This document shows, piece after piece, positions 54,978 through 63,914 of a stretch of 64,000 nt of DNA; position 1 is the first letter of the stretch, and each line of letters opens with the position of its first letter. Below the pieces are notes generated by a model. That model did not search any database and was not told where the DNA came from. It worked only from the letters and a program-made list of their open reading frames with translations. Location of the stretch: contig NZ_JACHWJ010000003.1 in NCBI RefSeq assembly GCF_014191305.1, positions 62,001 through 126,000 of the forward strand, read 5' to 3'. A program made the translations under genes and the position numbers. Source of the DNA: Pseudoclavibacter helvolus (GTDB lineage Bacteria; Actinomycetota; Actinomycetes; Actinomycetales; Microbacteriaceae).

Positions 54978-56096
54978 ATGCCACAGACGCCGCCCCAGGT
55001 TCCAGGAACAGGGGACCTCACTCGGGAACCGAGCCCCGCAGACATCAAGCGCTGGCGCCGCTACCTCGCGGACGAGCGTGCCGAGGGGGCCGTCTACCGT
55101 GACCTCGCCGCGAAGAGGGACGGTGAAGAGCGAGAGATCCTCCTCGGCCTCGCCAACGCTGAGGTCCGTCACGAAGAGCACTGGCTGCGCCTCCTTGGCG
55201 CCGCCGGAGACGGTGGCGTGCGCGCCCAGCTCGGTACGCGCCTCTTCGGGTGGTTCGCGCGCCGCTTCGGTTCGCTGTTTGTGCTTGCGCTCATCCAGCG
55301 AGCGGAGTCGCGTTCCCCGTACGAGCGGGAAGCGGATGCGACGCCAGAGATGGCCGCAGATGAGCGCATCCACGAGGAAGTCGTCCGCGGTCTCGCGATG
55401 CGAAGCCGCTCCCGCATGTCCGGCATGTTCCGCGCCGCGGTGTTCGGCGCCAACGACGGTCTCGTTTCGAACCTCGCCCTCGTGCTCGGGATCGGCGCGA
55501 CGGGCGCACCGACCGTCATCATCCTCGCGACCGGCCTCTCCGGCCTGCTCGCCGGTGCGCTCTCGATGGCTGCCGGCGAGTACGTTTCGGTGAGGTCGCA
55601 GCGCGAGCTGCTGCAGGCTTCCACTCCGAGCCCGGATACTCCGCAGACCATTCAGAAGCTCGACGTCAACGCCAATGAGCTGGAGCTCGTGTACCGGGCT
55701 CGAGGCATGGATGAGGGCGAAGCCCGCCGGTACGCCCACCGGGTCTTCGCGCTACAGGGCGCCGACCCGGAGTCCGGCCCCATCGCCCTGCACTCGGGCG
55801 ACGACGAGCACGAGGAGCTCGGCACGGCGTGGACCGCCGCCCTCTCGAGCTTCTGCTTCTTCGCCGGCGGTGCGCTCCTGCCGGTGCTGCCCTACATCTT
55901 CGGCATGAGCGGACTCGCGGCTGTCGTCGTCTCCGCCGTTGTGGTCGGAATCGCACTGCTCACGACCGGCGCGATCGTCGGCGTGCTGTCTGGCGGTCCG
56001 CCGTGGCGTCGGGCTGGTCGCCAGCTCCTCATCGGCTACGGGGCGGCAGCGGTCACCTACGTGCTCGGCCTCGTCTTCGGCGTTGCGATTGGATAG
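54978..56096 (+). CDS. ferritin-like / VIT1-type iron or manganese transporter (MbfA-like)
   Basis: A 372-residue fusion. Residues 20-75 form a short ferritin-like/rubrerythrin-type helical domain with metal-ligand acids (ADERAEGAVYRD and LANAEVRHEEHW). The C-terminal membrane domain has VIT1/CCC1 signatures: FGANDGLVSNLALVLGIG, LLAGALSMAAGEYVSVRSQRE and the final helices AVVVSAVVVGIALLTTGAIVG. This architecture is that of MbfA, which exports iron and protects from iron or peroxide stress. No ribosome site is obvious before the ATG. The NUDIX gene follows five bases after the stop. Confidence 0.88.
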   Translation: MPQTPPQVPGTGDLTREPSPADIKRWRRYLADERAEGAVYRDLAAKRDGEEREILLGLANAEVRHEEHWLRLLGAAGDGGVRAQLGTRLFGWFARRFGSLFVLALIQRAESRSPYEREADATPEMAADERIHEEVVRGLAMRSRSRMSGMFRAAVFGANDGLVSNLALVLGIGATGAPTVIILATGLSGLLAGALSMAAGEYVSVRSQRELLQASTPSPDTPQTIQKLDVNANELELVYRARGMDEGEARRYAHRVFALQGADPESGPIALHSGDDEHEELGTAWTAALSSFCFFAGGALLPVLPYIFGMSGLAAVVVSAVVVGIALLTTGAIVGVLSGGPPWRRAGRQLLIGYGAAAVTYVLGLVFGVAIG

Positions 56097-56101
56097 GGCT
56101 C

Positions 56102-56632
56102 ATGCCGATTCCTGAATTTGTCGCCGACCTCCGAGCCAAGATCGGGCCTGAGCACCCGCTGTGGTTGGCCGGGGCCACGGCTGTCATCATCCGCCCGCGC
56201 GCGGGCGCGGCCGGCGACGAGGTGCTACTCGTTCGGCGCTCCGACAACGGAGTGTGGAGCCCCGTGACGGGGATCGTCGACCCTGGCGAGCATCCCGCGA
56301 CCGCCGCCGTGCGCGAGAGTCTCGAGGAGGCAATGGTCGAGGTGCGCGTCGACCGGCTCGTGCGCCTCAGTGTGTCGCCCAAGATCGTGCACGCCACGGG
56401 TGACCGTGCCCAGTACTGCGACCTCGTGTTCCGCTGCTCGTGGATCTCGGGCGAGGCGGCCGTCGGTGACGACGAGTCGGTGGACGTGGCCTGGTTCCCA
56501 GTGGATGCGCTCCCCGAAATGCCGGAGCACCTCTCGTCGCGCGTCGCGGTCGCCGTCGCCGACAGGCCGGAGTGCGAGCTGCTGGTTGACGGGGTCGCGC
56601 TGCCGATCGTGGGTCCGAGCAACGTCGGGTAG
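56102..56632 (+). CDS. NUDIX hydrolase
   Basis: A 176-residue NUDIX pyrophosphohydrolase. The Nudix box is complete except for its last Gly: Gly57, Glu63, Arg71-Glu72, Glu75-Glu76, then Ala77. The GVWSPVTGIVDPGEHP segment before it is typical. The substrate is unknown; the preceding PLWLAGATAVIIRPRAG strand and later VHATGDRAQYCDLVFRCSW resemble ADP-ribose or NADH-type hydrolases. It starts five bases after the iron transporter stop and is probably in the same operon. Confidence 0.88.
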   Translation: MPIPEFVADLRAKIGPEHPLWLAGATAVIIRPRAGAAGDEVLLVRRSDNGVWSPVTGIVDPGEHPATAAVRESLEEAMVEVRVDRLVRLSVSPKIVHATGDRAQYCDLVFRCSWISGEAAVGDDESVDVAWFPVDALPEMPEHLSSRVAVAVADRPECELLVDGVALPIVGPSNVG

Positions 56633-56647
56633 CCGATTCGGGGAGTC

Positions 56648-57619
56648 CTACTCGGGGGCGCCGACCACTACCTGCCCGTCTGCGGAGGAGACCGTGACGG
56701 TCACCGACTGGTCCTGCTCCGCATACGTGAACGTGCACTGGAACTCGGAGCCCTGGTCGACCTTCACCTGTTCAGGGCAGACGACGTCGCTGACCTCGAC
56801 GAGGCCGAAGTCGTCCTGCAGCACGCGAGTGACCTCCGCCTGGAGCGGCTCCGCCGCGAGCACGCTGCCGTTGCTCTCGCCGATGAAGTAACCGCCGAGG
56901 CCCGCGATGAGTGCCGCGGCCGGGATCGCGAGGACAAGCAGCAGGCGAGAGTTGCGCTTCGTCTTGCCCGGCTGCGCCGCAGCGGACCCCGCGCCGAACT
57001 CGGAGCCGGGAGCACCCGGCGTGAGGTAGCCCGAAGGTTGCTGCTGGTACCCGAACCCCTGGGCCGGCTGATTCCCGACCGGAGGCGCCCCAGTTGGCGC
57101 GCCGTAGCCAGTTCCCGGAACCCCGTAGGTGCTGTTCGGACTGGCGTAGGTGCCATTCGGGGTGGCATAGCCAGGAGTCACCGCCGACGGTGCACCGTAG
57201 GCGGAGGTCGCGCCTCCGCCATAGCCGGAGGCATTGGTTGCTGCTGGGCCGTAGCCGCTTCCTGTGGCGGCGCCGGTCGGCGGCACACCGGCCGACGGAA
57301 CGCCTTGACCGTACGCGGAGGCAGCGCCCGACCCGAAGGGTGAGTTCGAGTTCGAGTTCGAGCCGGGTGCGCCATGCTGCCCGTACTGCGGTTGCTGCCC
57401 TGACTGCGGTTGCTGGCTGCCGTACGCGCCTGGTCCCGATGGGCCCTGCCGCCCGTGGTTCGGCTGCTGCCCTTGACCCGGACGCCCCTGCCCCGGCTGC
57501 TGAGGCCCCTGAGCCTGCTGACCCGGCTGGAGGTTGCGAGGGTCCTGCTGATTCTGTGGGTCGTTGGGGTTGCGCGGGTCGAACGGCCCCTGCGGGCCGC
57601 CTTGGGGTGGGAAGGTCAT
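56648..57619 (-). CDS. DUF4333 membrane protein with Gln/Pro/Gly-rich tail
   Basis: A 323-residue protein. Residues 1-220 are low-complexity, rich in Gln, Pro, Gly, Tyr and Ser, and predicted disordered and cytoplasmic. One helix follows (RLLLVLAIPAAALIAGLGGYFIG, about 226-248). The C-terminal 75 residues are the extracellular DUF4333 domain, with a Cys pair (CPEQVKVDQGSEFQC) likely to form a disulfide. GGAGGAAG precedes the ATG. Its function is unknown; it sits at the end of a cluster of three envelope proteins on this strand. Confidence 0.85.
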   Translation of the reverse strand: MTFPPQGGPQGPFDPRNPNDPQNQQDPRNLQPGQQAQGPQQPGQGRPGQGQQPNHGRQGPSGPGAYGSQQPQSGQQPQYGQHGAPGSNSNSNSPFGSGAASAYGQGVPSAGVPPTGAATGSGYGPAATNASGYGGGATSAYGAPSAVTPGYATPNGTYASPNSTYGVPGTGYGAPTGAPPVGNQPAQGFGYQQQPSGYLTPGAPGSEFGAGSAAAQPGKTKRNSRLLLVLAIPAAALIAGLGGYFIGESNGSVLAAEPLQAEVTRVLQDDFGLVEVSDVVCPEQVKVDQGSEFQCTFTYAEQDQSVTVTVSSADGQVVVGAPE

Positions 57620-57670
57620 CTTGCTTCCTCCAGCTTGCTTGCTGCTGCGTTCATGAGCTCTGCCCGGCGC

Positions 57671-58576
57671 CTAGCCGGTCCTCGCGTTCCCGATGGCATC
57701 CCAAAACGCGCTCGCCTGGTCTGAGGTGACGTTCGTGACGTATTGCGGCGCGAGCGACGCAGGGTCGTCCGGCAGGTCGTCCGTCGTCGGTGTGCCCGTG
57801 ATCTCGAAGCCGAACTGCACCTCGACGTCGAGCGAGGCCGCGTCCATCGTTCCGTTGACTTCGATCTTCTGGATGATGCCGTCTGCGCCCACCCACACGT
57901 GCAGGGGGAGGAGCGTGCCCAGCTCCTCCTCGCTCAGCTGCGAGCGCAGGTCGTCGCCCAGCGTGTACAGCCCGGCCTCCTCGAGTGAGTCGAAGGTGAC
58001 AGCCGACGTGAAGTGCCTGCTGCCGTCGGCCGAGACCTCGAGCTTCTCTGGCAGCTCCTCGCCCTTGGTCTCCTTCGACAGCTGCCACGCCTCGACGAGA
58101 TTGCACATGAAGATGACGGTGCCGAGGATGCACGTGCGCTGCGGGTCGCCTGCCCGGTCGAGGTCGCCCATTGGGAGGCGGGCCCACGGCGTTGCGACGA
58201 CCGTCGTGTACGCGCTGCCGAACAGGTAGTACGTGTAGCCGCTACCCGCCATGTGGACTTCGTCGATGGACATGCCTGGCTCGGCCGTCGACTCCTTCGT
58301 GACGTAGGAGGCACCGACCACGGTCGTCTCGTGCTGCGTGCTGAGCGTCGCCCCGGTCGAGGCCTTGCCGTGCGTGTAGGCGGTAGCCGAGAAGTTCTCG
58401 ACCCCCGCAAGGCCCTCGACGAGGGAGTCGCCGAGCAGCTCCGCGCCAGTGTCTGCGTGGTACTCGAGCTTCGCCTCGTGGTTGGCGACGGCCGTCGGCG
58501 TGGTTGTCGCGCATCCTGTGAGCACCAGCCCAACGAGCAGAGTCGTTGCTCCCGCGATCAGTCGCTGAGTGCGCAT
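57671..58576 (-). CDS. lipoprotein of unknown function (LppX/LprG-like length)
   Basis: A 301-residue predicted lipoprotein. The signal MRTQRLIAGATTLLVGLVLTGC ends in an LTGC lipobox with Cys22. The mature region (KLEYHADTGAELLGDSLVEG..., GLYTLGDDLRSQLSEEELGTLLPLHVWVGADGIIQKIEVNG) resembles the LppX/LprAFG-type or DUF-type lipid-binding lipoproteins in its end pattern, but no firm family is assigned. The ATG overlaps the protease stop by one base (TGATG), so the two are co-translated. Confidence 0.75.
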   Translation of the reverse strand: MRTQRLIAGATTLLVGLVLTGCATTTPTAVANHEAKLEYHADTGAELLGDSLVEGLAGVENFSATAYTHGKASTGATLSTQHETTVVGASYVTKESTAEPGMSIDEVHMAGSGYTYYLFGSAYTTVVATPWARLPMGDLDRAGDPQRTCILGTVIFMCNLVEAWQLSKETKGEELPEKLEVSADGSRHFTSAVTFDSLEEAGLYTLGDDLRSQLSEEELGTLLPLHVWVGADGIIQKIEVNGTMDAASLDVEVQFGFEITGTPTTDDLPDDPASLAPQYVTNVTSDQASAFWDAIGNARTG

Positions 58577-59658
58577 CAGGAGCCCCCGAGCTCGTTGTAG
58601 AGCGAGAGCGCGGTCTGCCCGAGCACCGAGCCCTCCCAGCGGAACGGCGGGTTCGCCGATGAAAGGACGGTCGACGAGGTGGCTGCGAGGTAGCCCGCCC
58701 CGATGACCTTGTCGTAGTAGACCAGCCAGGCCCCGCCGGACCCACCCGGGGTCATGCTGCACATGTGCGTGTACCCGCCCGCTGAGCCTTCCTTCCACTG
58801 GCTGGAGGCGCACATGTACTCCTCCGAGCCGTCGTACGGGCTGGCGCTCGGGTAGCCGACCTGCGTGATCGCCTTGGCTGGAACCCCGAACGCGATGCCC
58901 TGGCCGCCCGTCACGTCCTGGATGCGCTGCCCGTCTTTCTCTTCCATGACGAGGAACGCGAAGTCGTTGTTCCAGCCGTCGCCGTACACGCCCTGGTCGC
59001 CGTAGTTGGCGTTGTCGAGGAAGTGCTGCGGGATGCTGTAGTCGGTCGCTGCCCAGCGCCCGTACGGCTGCTCGGCACCGTCGCCGCGGTCGCCGGGGAT
59101 GAAGACGACGTTGGTCGCGACGGCTTTGTTGCTCTCGAAGTCGACGAGGCAGTGCGCCGCCGTGACGACGATGTTGCGCTCGCCCGAGTTCACAACGGTC
59201 GCCGAGCAGACGGCGAGGCCGCTCGCGAACGACATGTAGAGACGCCCGAACGTGGATGCGCCGAGTCCAGCCCGGTCGAACGGTACCGCCTCCGAGACGT
59301 CGCCGTAGCCGTTGGCCGACTCGGCCGCAGGCACAGCCGTCGTCGGGGCGACAAACGCACCAGTGGCGGGGTCGCCGACGCCGACGGTGATGCCATTGTC
59401 TGGCGACGTGTAGTCGAACCCCTCGGCGTTCTTGAACATGTCGGGGTCTGACCAGAAGTCGTGCGATTCCTGGGGGGACGACTCGAACGAGTCGCGCAGG
59501 CTGACCGTGCCGCCTTCGATGGGAGCGTCGACGGCGTCGTACCCGTTGGCCGACGGGACGGCCGTCGCGCTCACCGAGCATCCGGCTAGCAGGACAACCG
59601 CGGCAAGCGCTCCGATGCTCGCGAGCAGAGCCCGCGGTCGGCGGCGGTGTCGAGTCAT
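58576..59658 (-). CDS. trypsin-like serine protease lipoprotein
   Basis: A 360-residue exported protease. The signal MTRHRRRPRALLASIGALAAVVLLAGC has a lipobox with Cys27. The chymotrypsin-like domain carries His169 (TAAHC), Asp232 (NNDFAF) and Ser307 (TPGGSGG), the complete triad. About 100 residues precede the domain and may be a pro-region. Cys residues (151, 170, 283, 300) can form disulfides. AAGGAG precedes the ATG. The next gene, a lipoprotein, overlaps by one base and may be a substrate or partner. Confidence 0.9.
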   Translation of the reverse strand: MTRHRRRPRALLASIGALAAVVLLAGCSVSATAVPSANGYDAVDAPIEGGTVSLRDSFESSPQESHDFWSDPDMFKNAEGFDYTSPDNGITVGVGDPATGAFVAPTTAVPAAESANGYGDVSEAVPFDRAGLGASTFGRLYMSFASGLAVCSATVVNSGERNIVVTAAHCLVDFESNKAVATNVVFIPGDRGDGAEQPYGRWAATDYSIPQHFLDNANYGDQGVYGDGWNNDFAFLVMEEKDGQRIQDVTGGQGIAFGVPAKAITQVGYPSASPYDGSEEYMCASSQWKEGSAGGYTHMCSMTPGGSGGAWLVYYDKVIGAGYLAATSSTVLSSANPPFRWEGSVLGQTALSLYNELGGS

Positions 59659-59845
59659 GGGTTCTCCTTCGGCACGCTGGGTATGCCGTTCGTTGTCATG
59701 CTACGCAGGGCCACCGACAGTCCGGCCGCGAACTGGCCGAAAACCCAGGTGACGGGGAGTTCTCCCCTGCTTGGCGGTGCGCCGCGAGACGAAGGGGAGG
59801 GGCGGGGAGAGGAATAGGGCTGTGGGGGCGCACGTTGCCCCTGCT

Positions 59846-60910
59846 ATGCCAGGAACGCCCAAGCTCTCCCTGCTCGACCTCATCCCGGTTGCCGAGGGGC
59901 AGTCGAGCGCCGAAGCTATCGCCGCGTCGCGCCGCCTCGTGCAGCGCGCGGACGAGCTCGGTTTCCACCGGTACTGGGTCGCTGAGCACCACAACACCCA
60001 GCTCGTCGCGTCGACGACCCCGCCCGTGCTGCTCGCGGCCCTCGGCGCTGGAACGAAGCGTATCCGCCTCGGCTCTGGCGGCGTGATGCTGCCGAACCAC
60101 GCGCCGTTTGTCGTGGCCGAGCAGTTCGCGGCGCTCGAATCGTTGTATCCCGGGCGCATCGACCTCGGGCTCGGGCGAGCGCCTGGCACGGACCCCTTCA
60201 CCTCAGCGGCCCTCCGCCGCGACCTGGCACGCGACCGCGTCGACGAGTTCCCGAACGACGTGCTCGAGCTCATGGGCTTCCTCGGCGACGTGCGCGACGA
60301 GCACGACCGGGAGGTGCTGGCGCGCCTGAGAGTGACACCAGACGCGGCGACGCACCCCCAGATCTGGCTGCTCGGATCGAGCCTCTACGGGGCTGAGCTC
60401 GCGGCGGCCTTCGGCCTGCCGTACACGTTTGCGCACCACTTCGCGATGCACGCCGACCCGAAAGCCGCCGCGGACCACTACCGCGCGCACTTCGTTCCGT
60501 CGCCAGTTCTCGCAGAGCCGCACTTCATGGTGTCGGTGTCGGCTATTGCCGCCGAGACCGTCGAAGAGGCCACGCGCCTCGCTCTCCCGAGCCGCGCCGC
60601 GATGCACCAGATCCGCTTCGGCAAGCCCACTCGGGTCCTCACCCCGGAGGGGGCGGCGGCGTACGCCACACGCATGCAGGACCGCTCGCTGTACGACGCG
60701 ACCACCGGAACCCAGCTGGTTGGGACACCCCAGATGGTGGCGGACGGCATCGACCGGCTCGTCGAGCGGACGGGTGCCGACGAGGTGATCCTCGCCGCCA
60801 CGACGCACGACGTCGAGGTGCGCATCCGCACGATCGAGGCGCTCGCGGAGCTGCGCGACCCCGCAGCCTGGGAGCCGCGCACGAGTGTCGGTGCGCATCC
60901 GCATAATTGA
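59846..60910 (+). CDS. LLM class flavin-dependent oxidoreductase
   Basis: A 354-residue luciferase-like monooxygenase of the MsnO8/'alkanal monooxygenase alpha-like' type. N-terminal PGTPKLSLLDLIPVAEGQSSAEAIAASRRLVQRADELGFHRYWVAEHHN is diagnostic, followed by GSGGVMLPNHAPFVVAEQFAALESLYPGRIDLGLGRAPGTD, the flavin-binding segment. It uses reduced FMN; the substrate is unknown. The ATG at 59846 is where family similarity begins; no good ribosome site is seen. The methyltransferase gene starts three bases after its stop. Confidence 0.9.
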   Translation: MPGTPKLSLLDLIPVAEGQSSAEAIAASRRLVQRADELGFHRYWVAEHHNTQLVASTTPPVLLAALGAGTKRIRLGSGGVMLPNHAPFVVAEQFAALESLYPGRIDLGLGRAPGTDPFTSAALRRDLARDRVDEFPNDVLELMGFLGDVRDEHDREVLARLRVTPDAATHPQIWLLGSSLYGAELAAAFGLPYTFAHHFAMHADPKAAADHYRAHFVPSPVLAEPHFMVSVSAIAAETVEEATRLALPSRAAMHQIRFGKPTRVLTPEGAAAYATRMQDRSLYDATTGTQLVGTPQMVADGIDRLVERTGADEVILAATTHDVEVRIRTIEALAELRDPAAWEPRTSVGAHPHN

Positions 60911-60913
60911 CAG

Positions 60914-62617
60914 GTGACTTCCCACGCGCGCCATGCCAGCTCTGATCTCCCAACTGCGGACTCCGTCCCGGAGGCCTTCACGTTCGATGACCCGAGCGAC
61001 GCCCCAGACAGCACCGACGAGGCACTCCTCCGCGCGCTCGCGGTGACGTTCGCGGAGGTGGGCTTCACCGTTGACGGCGTCGAGTCGCGCCTCGGTGCTG
61101 AGGCGGCGGATGCGCTGCACCGCGACCTGCTCGAGCCCGCTTCGTTCGCCCTGTCGCGTGAGCCTGACGACGCGCTCGCCGCGCTCATCCGCCTGTTCGT
61201 GCTTGCCGAGCCCGTCGAGCCGGGCGACGTGCCGGCACTCGACGCGCTGCTCGCGGCACGCCTCGTCGAACGCCTCCCGCGTGTGCGGGGCGAGTCGGCA
61301 GTGGATGCGTCCGGCGAGGCTTGCACCGAGCAGCTCGCCGACGAGCTCGTGACGGCGCTCGTCGACGTGCGGCCCTACGCGAGCGAGGGCGTGAACGGCA
61401 GCGTCGAGATGTGGGTCGCGTCCGACCTCGGCGGCGTGCAGCTCGGGCGAGACCAGCCGCTGCGCCGCGACCACGTCGTCGGCATCGGGCCCGCGACGAC
61501 GCTGCTCGCGCAGCTCACACCGCGCGAGCCGGTGGCCCGCGCACTCGACCTCGGCGTCGGCATGGGCGTGCAGACGATGCACCTCCTCGCGCACACGCGC
61601 CACGTCGTTGCGACCGACATCTCGGAGCGCGCTCTCGCGTTCGCGAAGTTCAACCTGCTGCTCAACGCCGCGGCTCTCGGCATCGCACCCGGCGGCCTCG
61701 ACGAACGCGTGAGCCTGCGCCTCGGCAACATGCTCGAGCCCGTTGCAGGCGAGCAGTTCGACCTCTTCGTTTCGAACCCGCCGTTTGTCATCACGCCTCG
61801 GCGTGAGGGCGAGGAGGGCAGCGACCAATACACGTACCGCGACGGCGGCAAGCCAGGCGACAGCATCGTCGAGGGCCTCGTGCGCGAGCTCGGAACGGTG
61901 CTCGCGCCCGGCGGAGTGGCGTGCATGCTCGGCAACTGGGAGGTGCGCCAGGGCGACGCGAACTGGCACTCGCGTCTCGAGGCGTGGCCAGCAAACGACG
62001 TCGACCTGTGGGTTGTGCAGCGAGAAGACGCGACCCCGGTCGAGTACGCCGATATGTGGCTGAAGGATGCGGCAGAGAACGCCGAGCTGTCGAGCTGGCA
62101 GCACGCGTTCCGCCGGTACCTCCAGGACTTCGCGAGTCGCGACGTCGAACGGATCGGAATGGGGATGTTCTTCCTGCGTCGCACCCACGAGGGCGCGGTC
62201 GGCGGCCCGCTGCGTCGTTTCGAGCACCTCACGCACGCGCTTGGTCACCCGCTGGCCGAGCACATCCGCGACGGCTTCGAGGCCATCACCTGGCTTCGCG
62301 GCGTGGACGACGCCGAGCTCTTCGACGAGCCGCTCGTCGTTGCCGGAGACGTCACCGAGGAGCGGCACTCGCGGCCGGGCGACGAGGACCCGAGCATCAT
62401 CATGCTCCGTCAGGGGGCAGGCTTCCGCCGCACCATGTCCATGTCGACCGAGCTCACTGGCTTCGTTTCGGTGTGTGACGGCGAGCTGGTCGGGTCGCAG
62501 ATCGTCACCGCCATCGCCTCGCTCGTCGACGTCGAGGAAGAGGCGCTGCGCGCAAGCCTCGTCCCCGACGTGCGAGAACTCGTCGCGCTCGGCTTCCTCG
62601 AGCCGCGCTGGCGCTAG
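60914..62617 (+). CDS. SAM-dependent methyltransferase with N-terminal extension (HemK/RsmC-like)
   Basis: A 567-residue protein. After about 190 residues of accessory domain comes a Rossmann methyltransferase: ALDLGVGMGVQTMHLLAHT (SAM motif I), VVATDISERALAFAKFN, and FVSNPPFVITP with the NPPF catalytic motif at 288-291. NPPF/NPPY marks amino-methyltransferases acting on glutamine, adenine or guanine; the actinobacterial family of this length is unassigned. CATAAT lies exactly six bases before the GTG with no Shine-Dalgarno, so it may be transcribed independently and leaderless. Confidence 0.85.
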   Translation: MTSHARHASSDLPTADSVPEAFTFDDPSDAPDSTDEALLRALAVTFAEVGFTVDGVESRLGAEAADALHRDLLEPASFALSREPDDALAALIRLFVLAEPVEPGDVPALDALLAARLVERLPRVRGESAVDASGEACTEQLADELVTALVDVRPYASEGVNGSVEMWVASDLGGVQLGRDQPLRRDHVVGIGPATTLLAQLTPREPVARALDLGVGMGVQTMHLLAHTRHVVATDISERALAFAKFNLLLNAAALGIAPGGLDERVSLRLGNMLEPVAGEQFDLFVSNPPFVITPRREGEEGSDQYTYRDGGKPGDSIVEGLVRELGTVLAPGGVACMLGNWEVRQGDANWHSRLEAWPANDVDLWVVQREDATPVEYADMWLKDAAENAELSSWQHAFRRYLQDFASRDVERIGMGMFFLRRTHEGAVGGPLRRFEHLTHALGHPLAEHIRDGFEAITWLRGVDDAELFDEPLVVAGDVTEERHSRPGDEDPSIIMLRQGAGFRRTMSMSTELTGFVSVCDGELVGSQIVTAIASLVDVEEEALRASLVPDVRELVALGFLEPRWR

Positions 62618-62624
62618 GCACACG

Positions 62625-63914
62625 ATGAGCTCGGCAGGTCGAATCGCCCCACTCGACGGGGTCCGAGTGCTCGAACTCGGCAACTTCATCGCGGCCCCAA
62701 CTGCCGGGCGGATGCTCGCCGACTTCGGCGCGGAGGTCATCAAGGTCGAGCGGCCGGGGACCGGCGACGAGCTGCGCTCCTGGCGCCTGCATCCGGGATC
62801 GACGACGTCGATGCTCTTCCACACGATCAACCGCAACAAGAAGTCGATCACCCTCGACCTCCGCACGGAGGAGGGGCGGGACGCGGTCCGAGCGCTCGCG
62901 GTCGACTGCGACGTGATCCTCGAGAACTTCCGACCGGGCACGATCGAACGCTGGGGCATCGGGCCCGACGTGCTCAACACGATCAATCCGGAGATCGTGA
63001 TCGGGCGGATCTCCGCGTTCGGCCAGACGGGCCCGCTCTCGAGCAGGCCAGGGTTCGCGGCGGTCGCTGAGGCCATGGGCGGATTCCGGAACCTGGTCGG
63101 CGACCCAGACCGTGCCCCCGTGCGCGTCGGCGTCTCGATCGGCGACTCCATCGCAGGCGTCTATGCCGCCTACGGGGTCATGATGGCGATGTTCCAGCGC
63201 GAGCGACGCCGCGGCACCGGCCTCGAGCCCGCGCCCCTCGAGGAGCGAGTCATCGACGTCGCCCTCAACGAGGCCATGTTCTCGATGATGGAGTCGCTCA
63301 TTCCCGACTACCAGGCGCACGGAGTTGTCCGCGAGCGGGTCGGCGGTCGGATCGAGGGCATCGCGCCCACCAACGCGTACGTGTGCGCCGAAGGGAAGAA
63401 CGTTGTCATCGCCGGCAATGCGGATGCGATCTTCCAGCGCCTCATGGTGATCATCGGCAGGAACGACCTCGCGGAAGACTCGGGGCTGGCGACGAACAAC
63501 CTCCGCTGGGAGCGTCGTGACGAGCTCGACGCAGCGATCGGGGCCTGGACGGCGACGCTCGCGGCCGACGAGGTGCTGGACATCCTCGACGAGGCCGGCG
63601 TTCCCTCCGGCCCCATCTACACGGCCGCCGACATCAGCGAGAGCCCCCAATACGAGGCGCGGGACATGATCCAGAAGTTCGACGTCGCCGACGGAGAACG
63701 GACCATCGAGGGTGTCGGCTTCCCCGGTATCGTGCCCGTGCTTGGCCCCTCTTCCCTCCCGATCCGCTCGCTCGCACCCGAACTCGGGCAGGACACTGCG
63801 GCCGTGCTCGCCGCCTACCTCGGGCTTCCCTCCGCACCGATCGCACCGGGCGGCCCAGGCGACTCAGGCGGCCCAGGTGCTGACCACGACGACGAAGGAG
63901 CAGACACACGATGA
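62625..63914 (+). CDS. CaiB/BaiF family III CoA-transferase
   Basis: A 429-residue CoA-transferase. LDGVRVLELGNFIAAPTAGRMLADFGAEVIKVERPGTGDELR is the family N terminus. The catalytic Asp is expected at Asp174 in SIGDSIAGVYAAYG. The C-terminal part has GVPSGPIYTAADISESPQYEARDMI. Family members move CoA between organic acids. The stop overlaps the ATG of the lyase-like gene (ATGA), a pairing typical of citramalyl-CoA or HMG-CoA-type degradation modules. The last 25 residues are Gly/Pro/Asp-rich and look disordered. Confidence 0.9.
   Translation: MSSAGRIAPLDGVRVLELGNFIAAPTAGRMLADFGAEVIKVERPGTGDELRSWRLHPGSTTSMLFHTINRNKKSITLDLRTEEGRDAVRALAVDCDVILENFRPGTIERWGIGPDVLNTINPEIVIGRISAFGQTGPLSSRPGFAAVAEAMGGFRNLVGDPDRAPVRVGVSIGDSIAGVYAAYGVMMAMFQRERRRGTGLEPAPLEERVIDVALNEAMFSMMESLIPDYQAHGVVRERVGGRIEGIAPTNAYVCAEGKNVVIAGNADAIFQRLMVIIGRNDLAEDSGLATNNLRWERRDELDAAIGAWTATLAADEVLDILDEAGVPSGPIYTAADISESPQYEARDMIQKFDVADGERTIEGVGFPGIVPVLGPSSLPIRSLAPELGQDTAAVLAAYLGLPSAPIAPGGPGDSGGPGADHDDEGADTR

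Noticed and set aside
60203-63151. A 982-codon minus-strand open frame
   Set aside because: It lies wholly opposite three well-supported plus-strand genes. Its composition is Arg/His/Glu-rich, the mirror of high-GC codons, and it has no domain.
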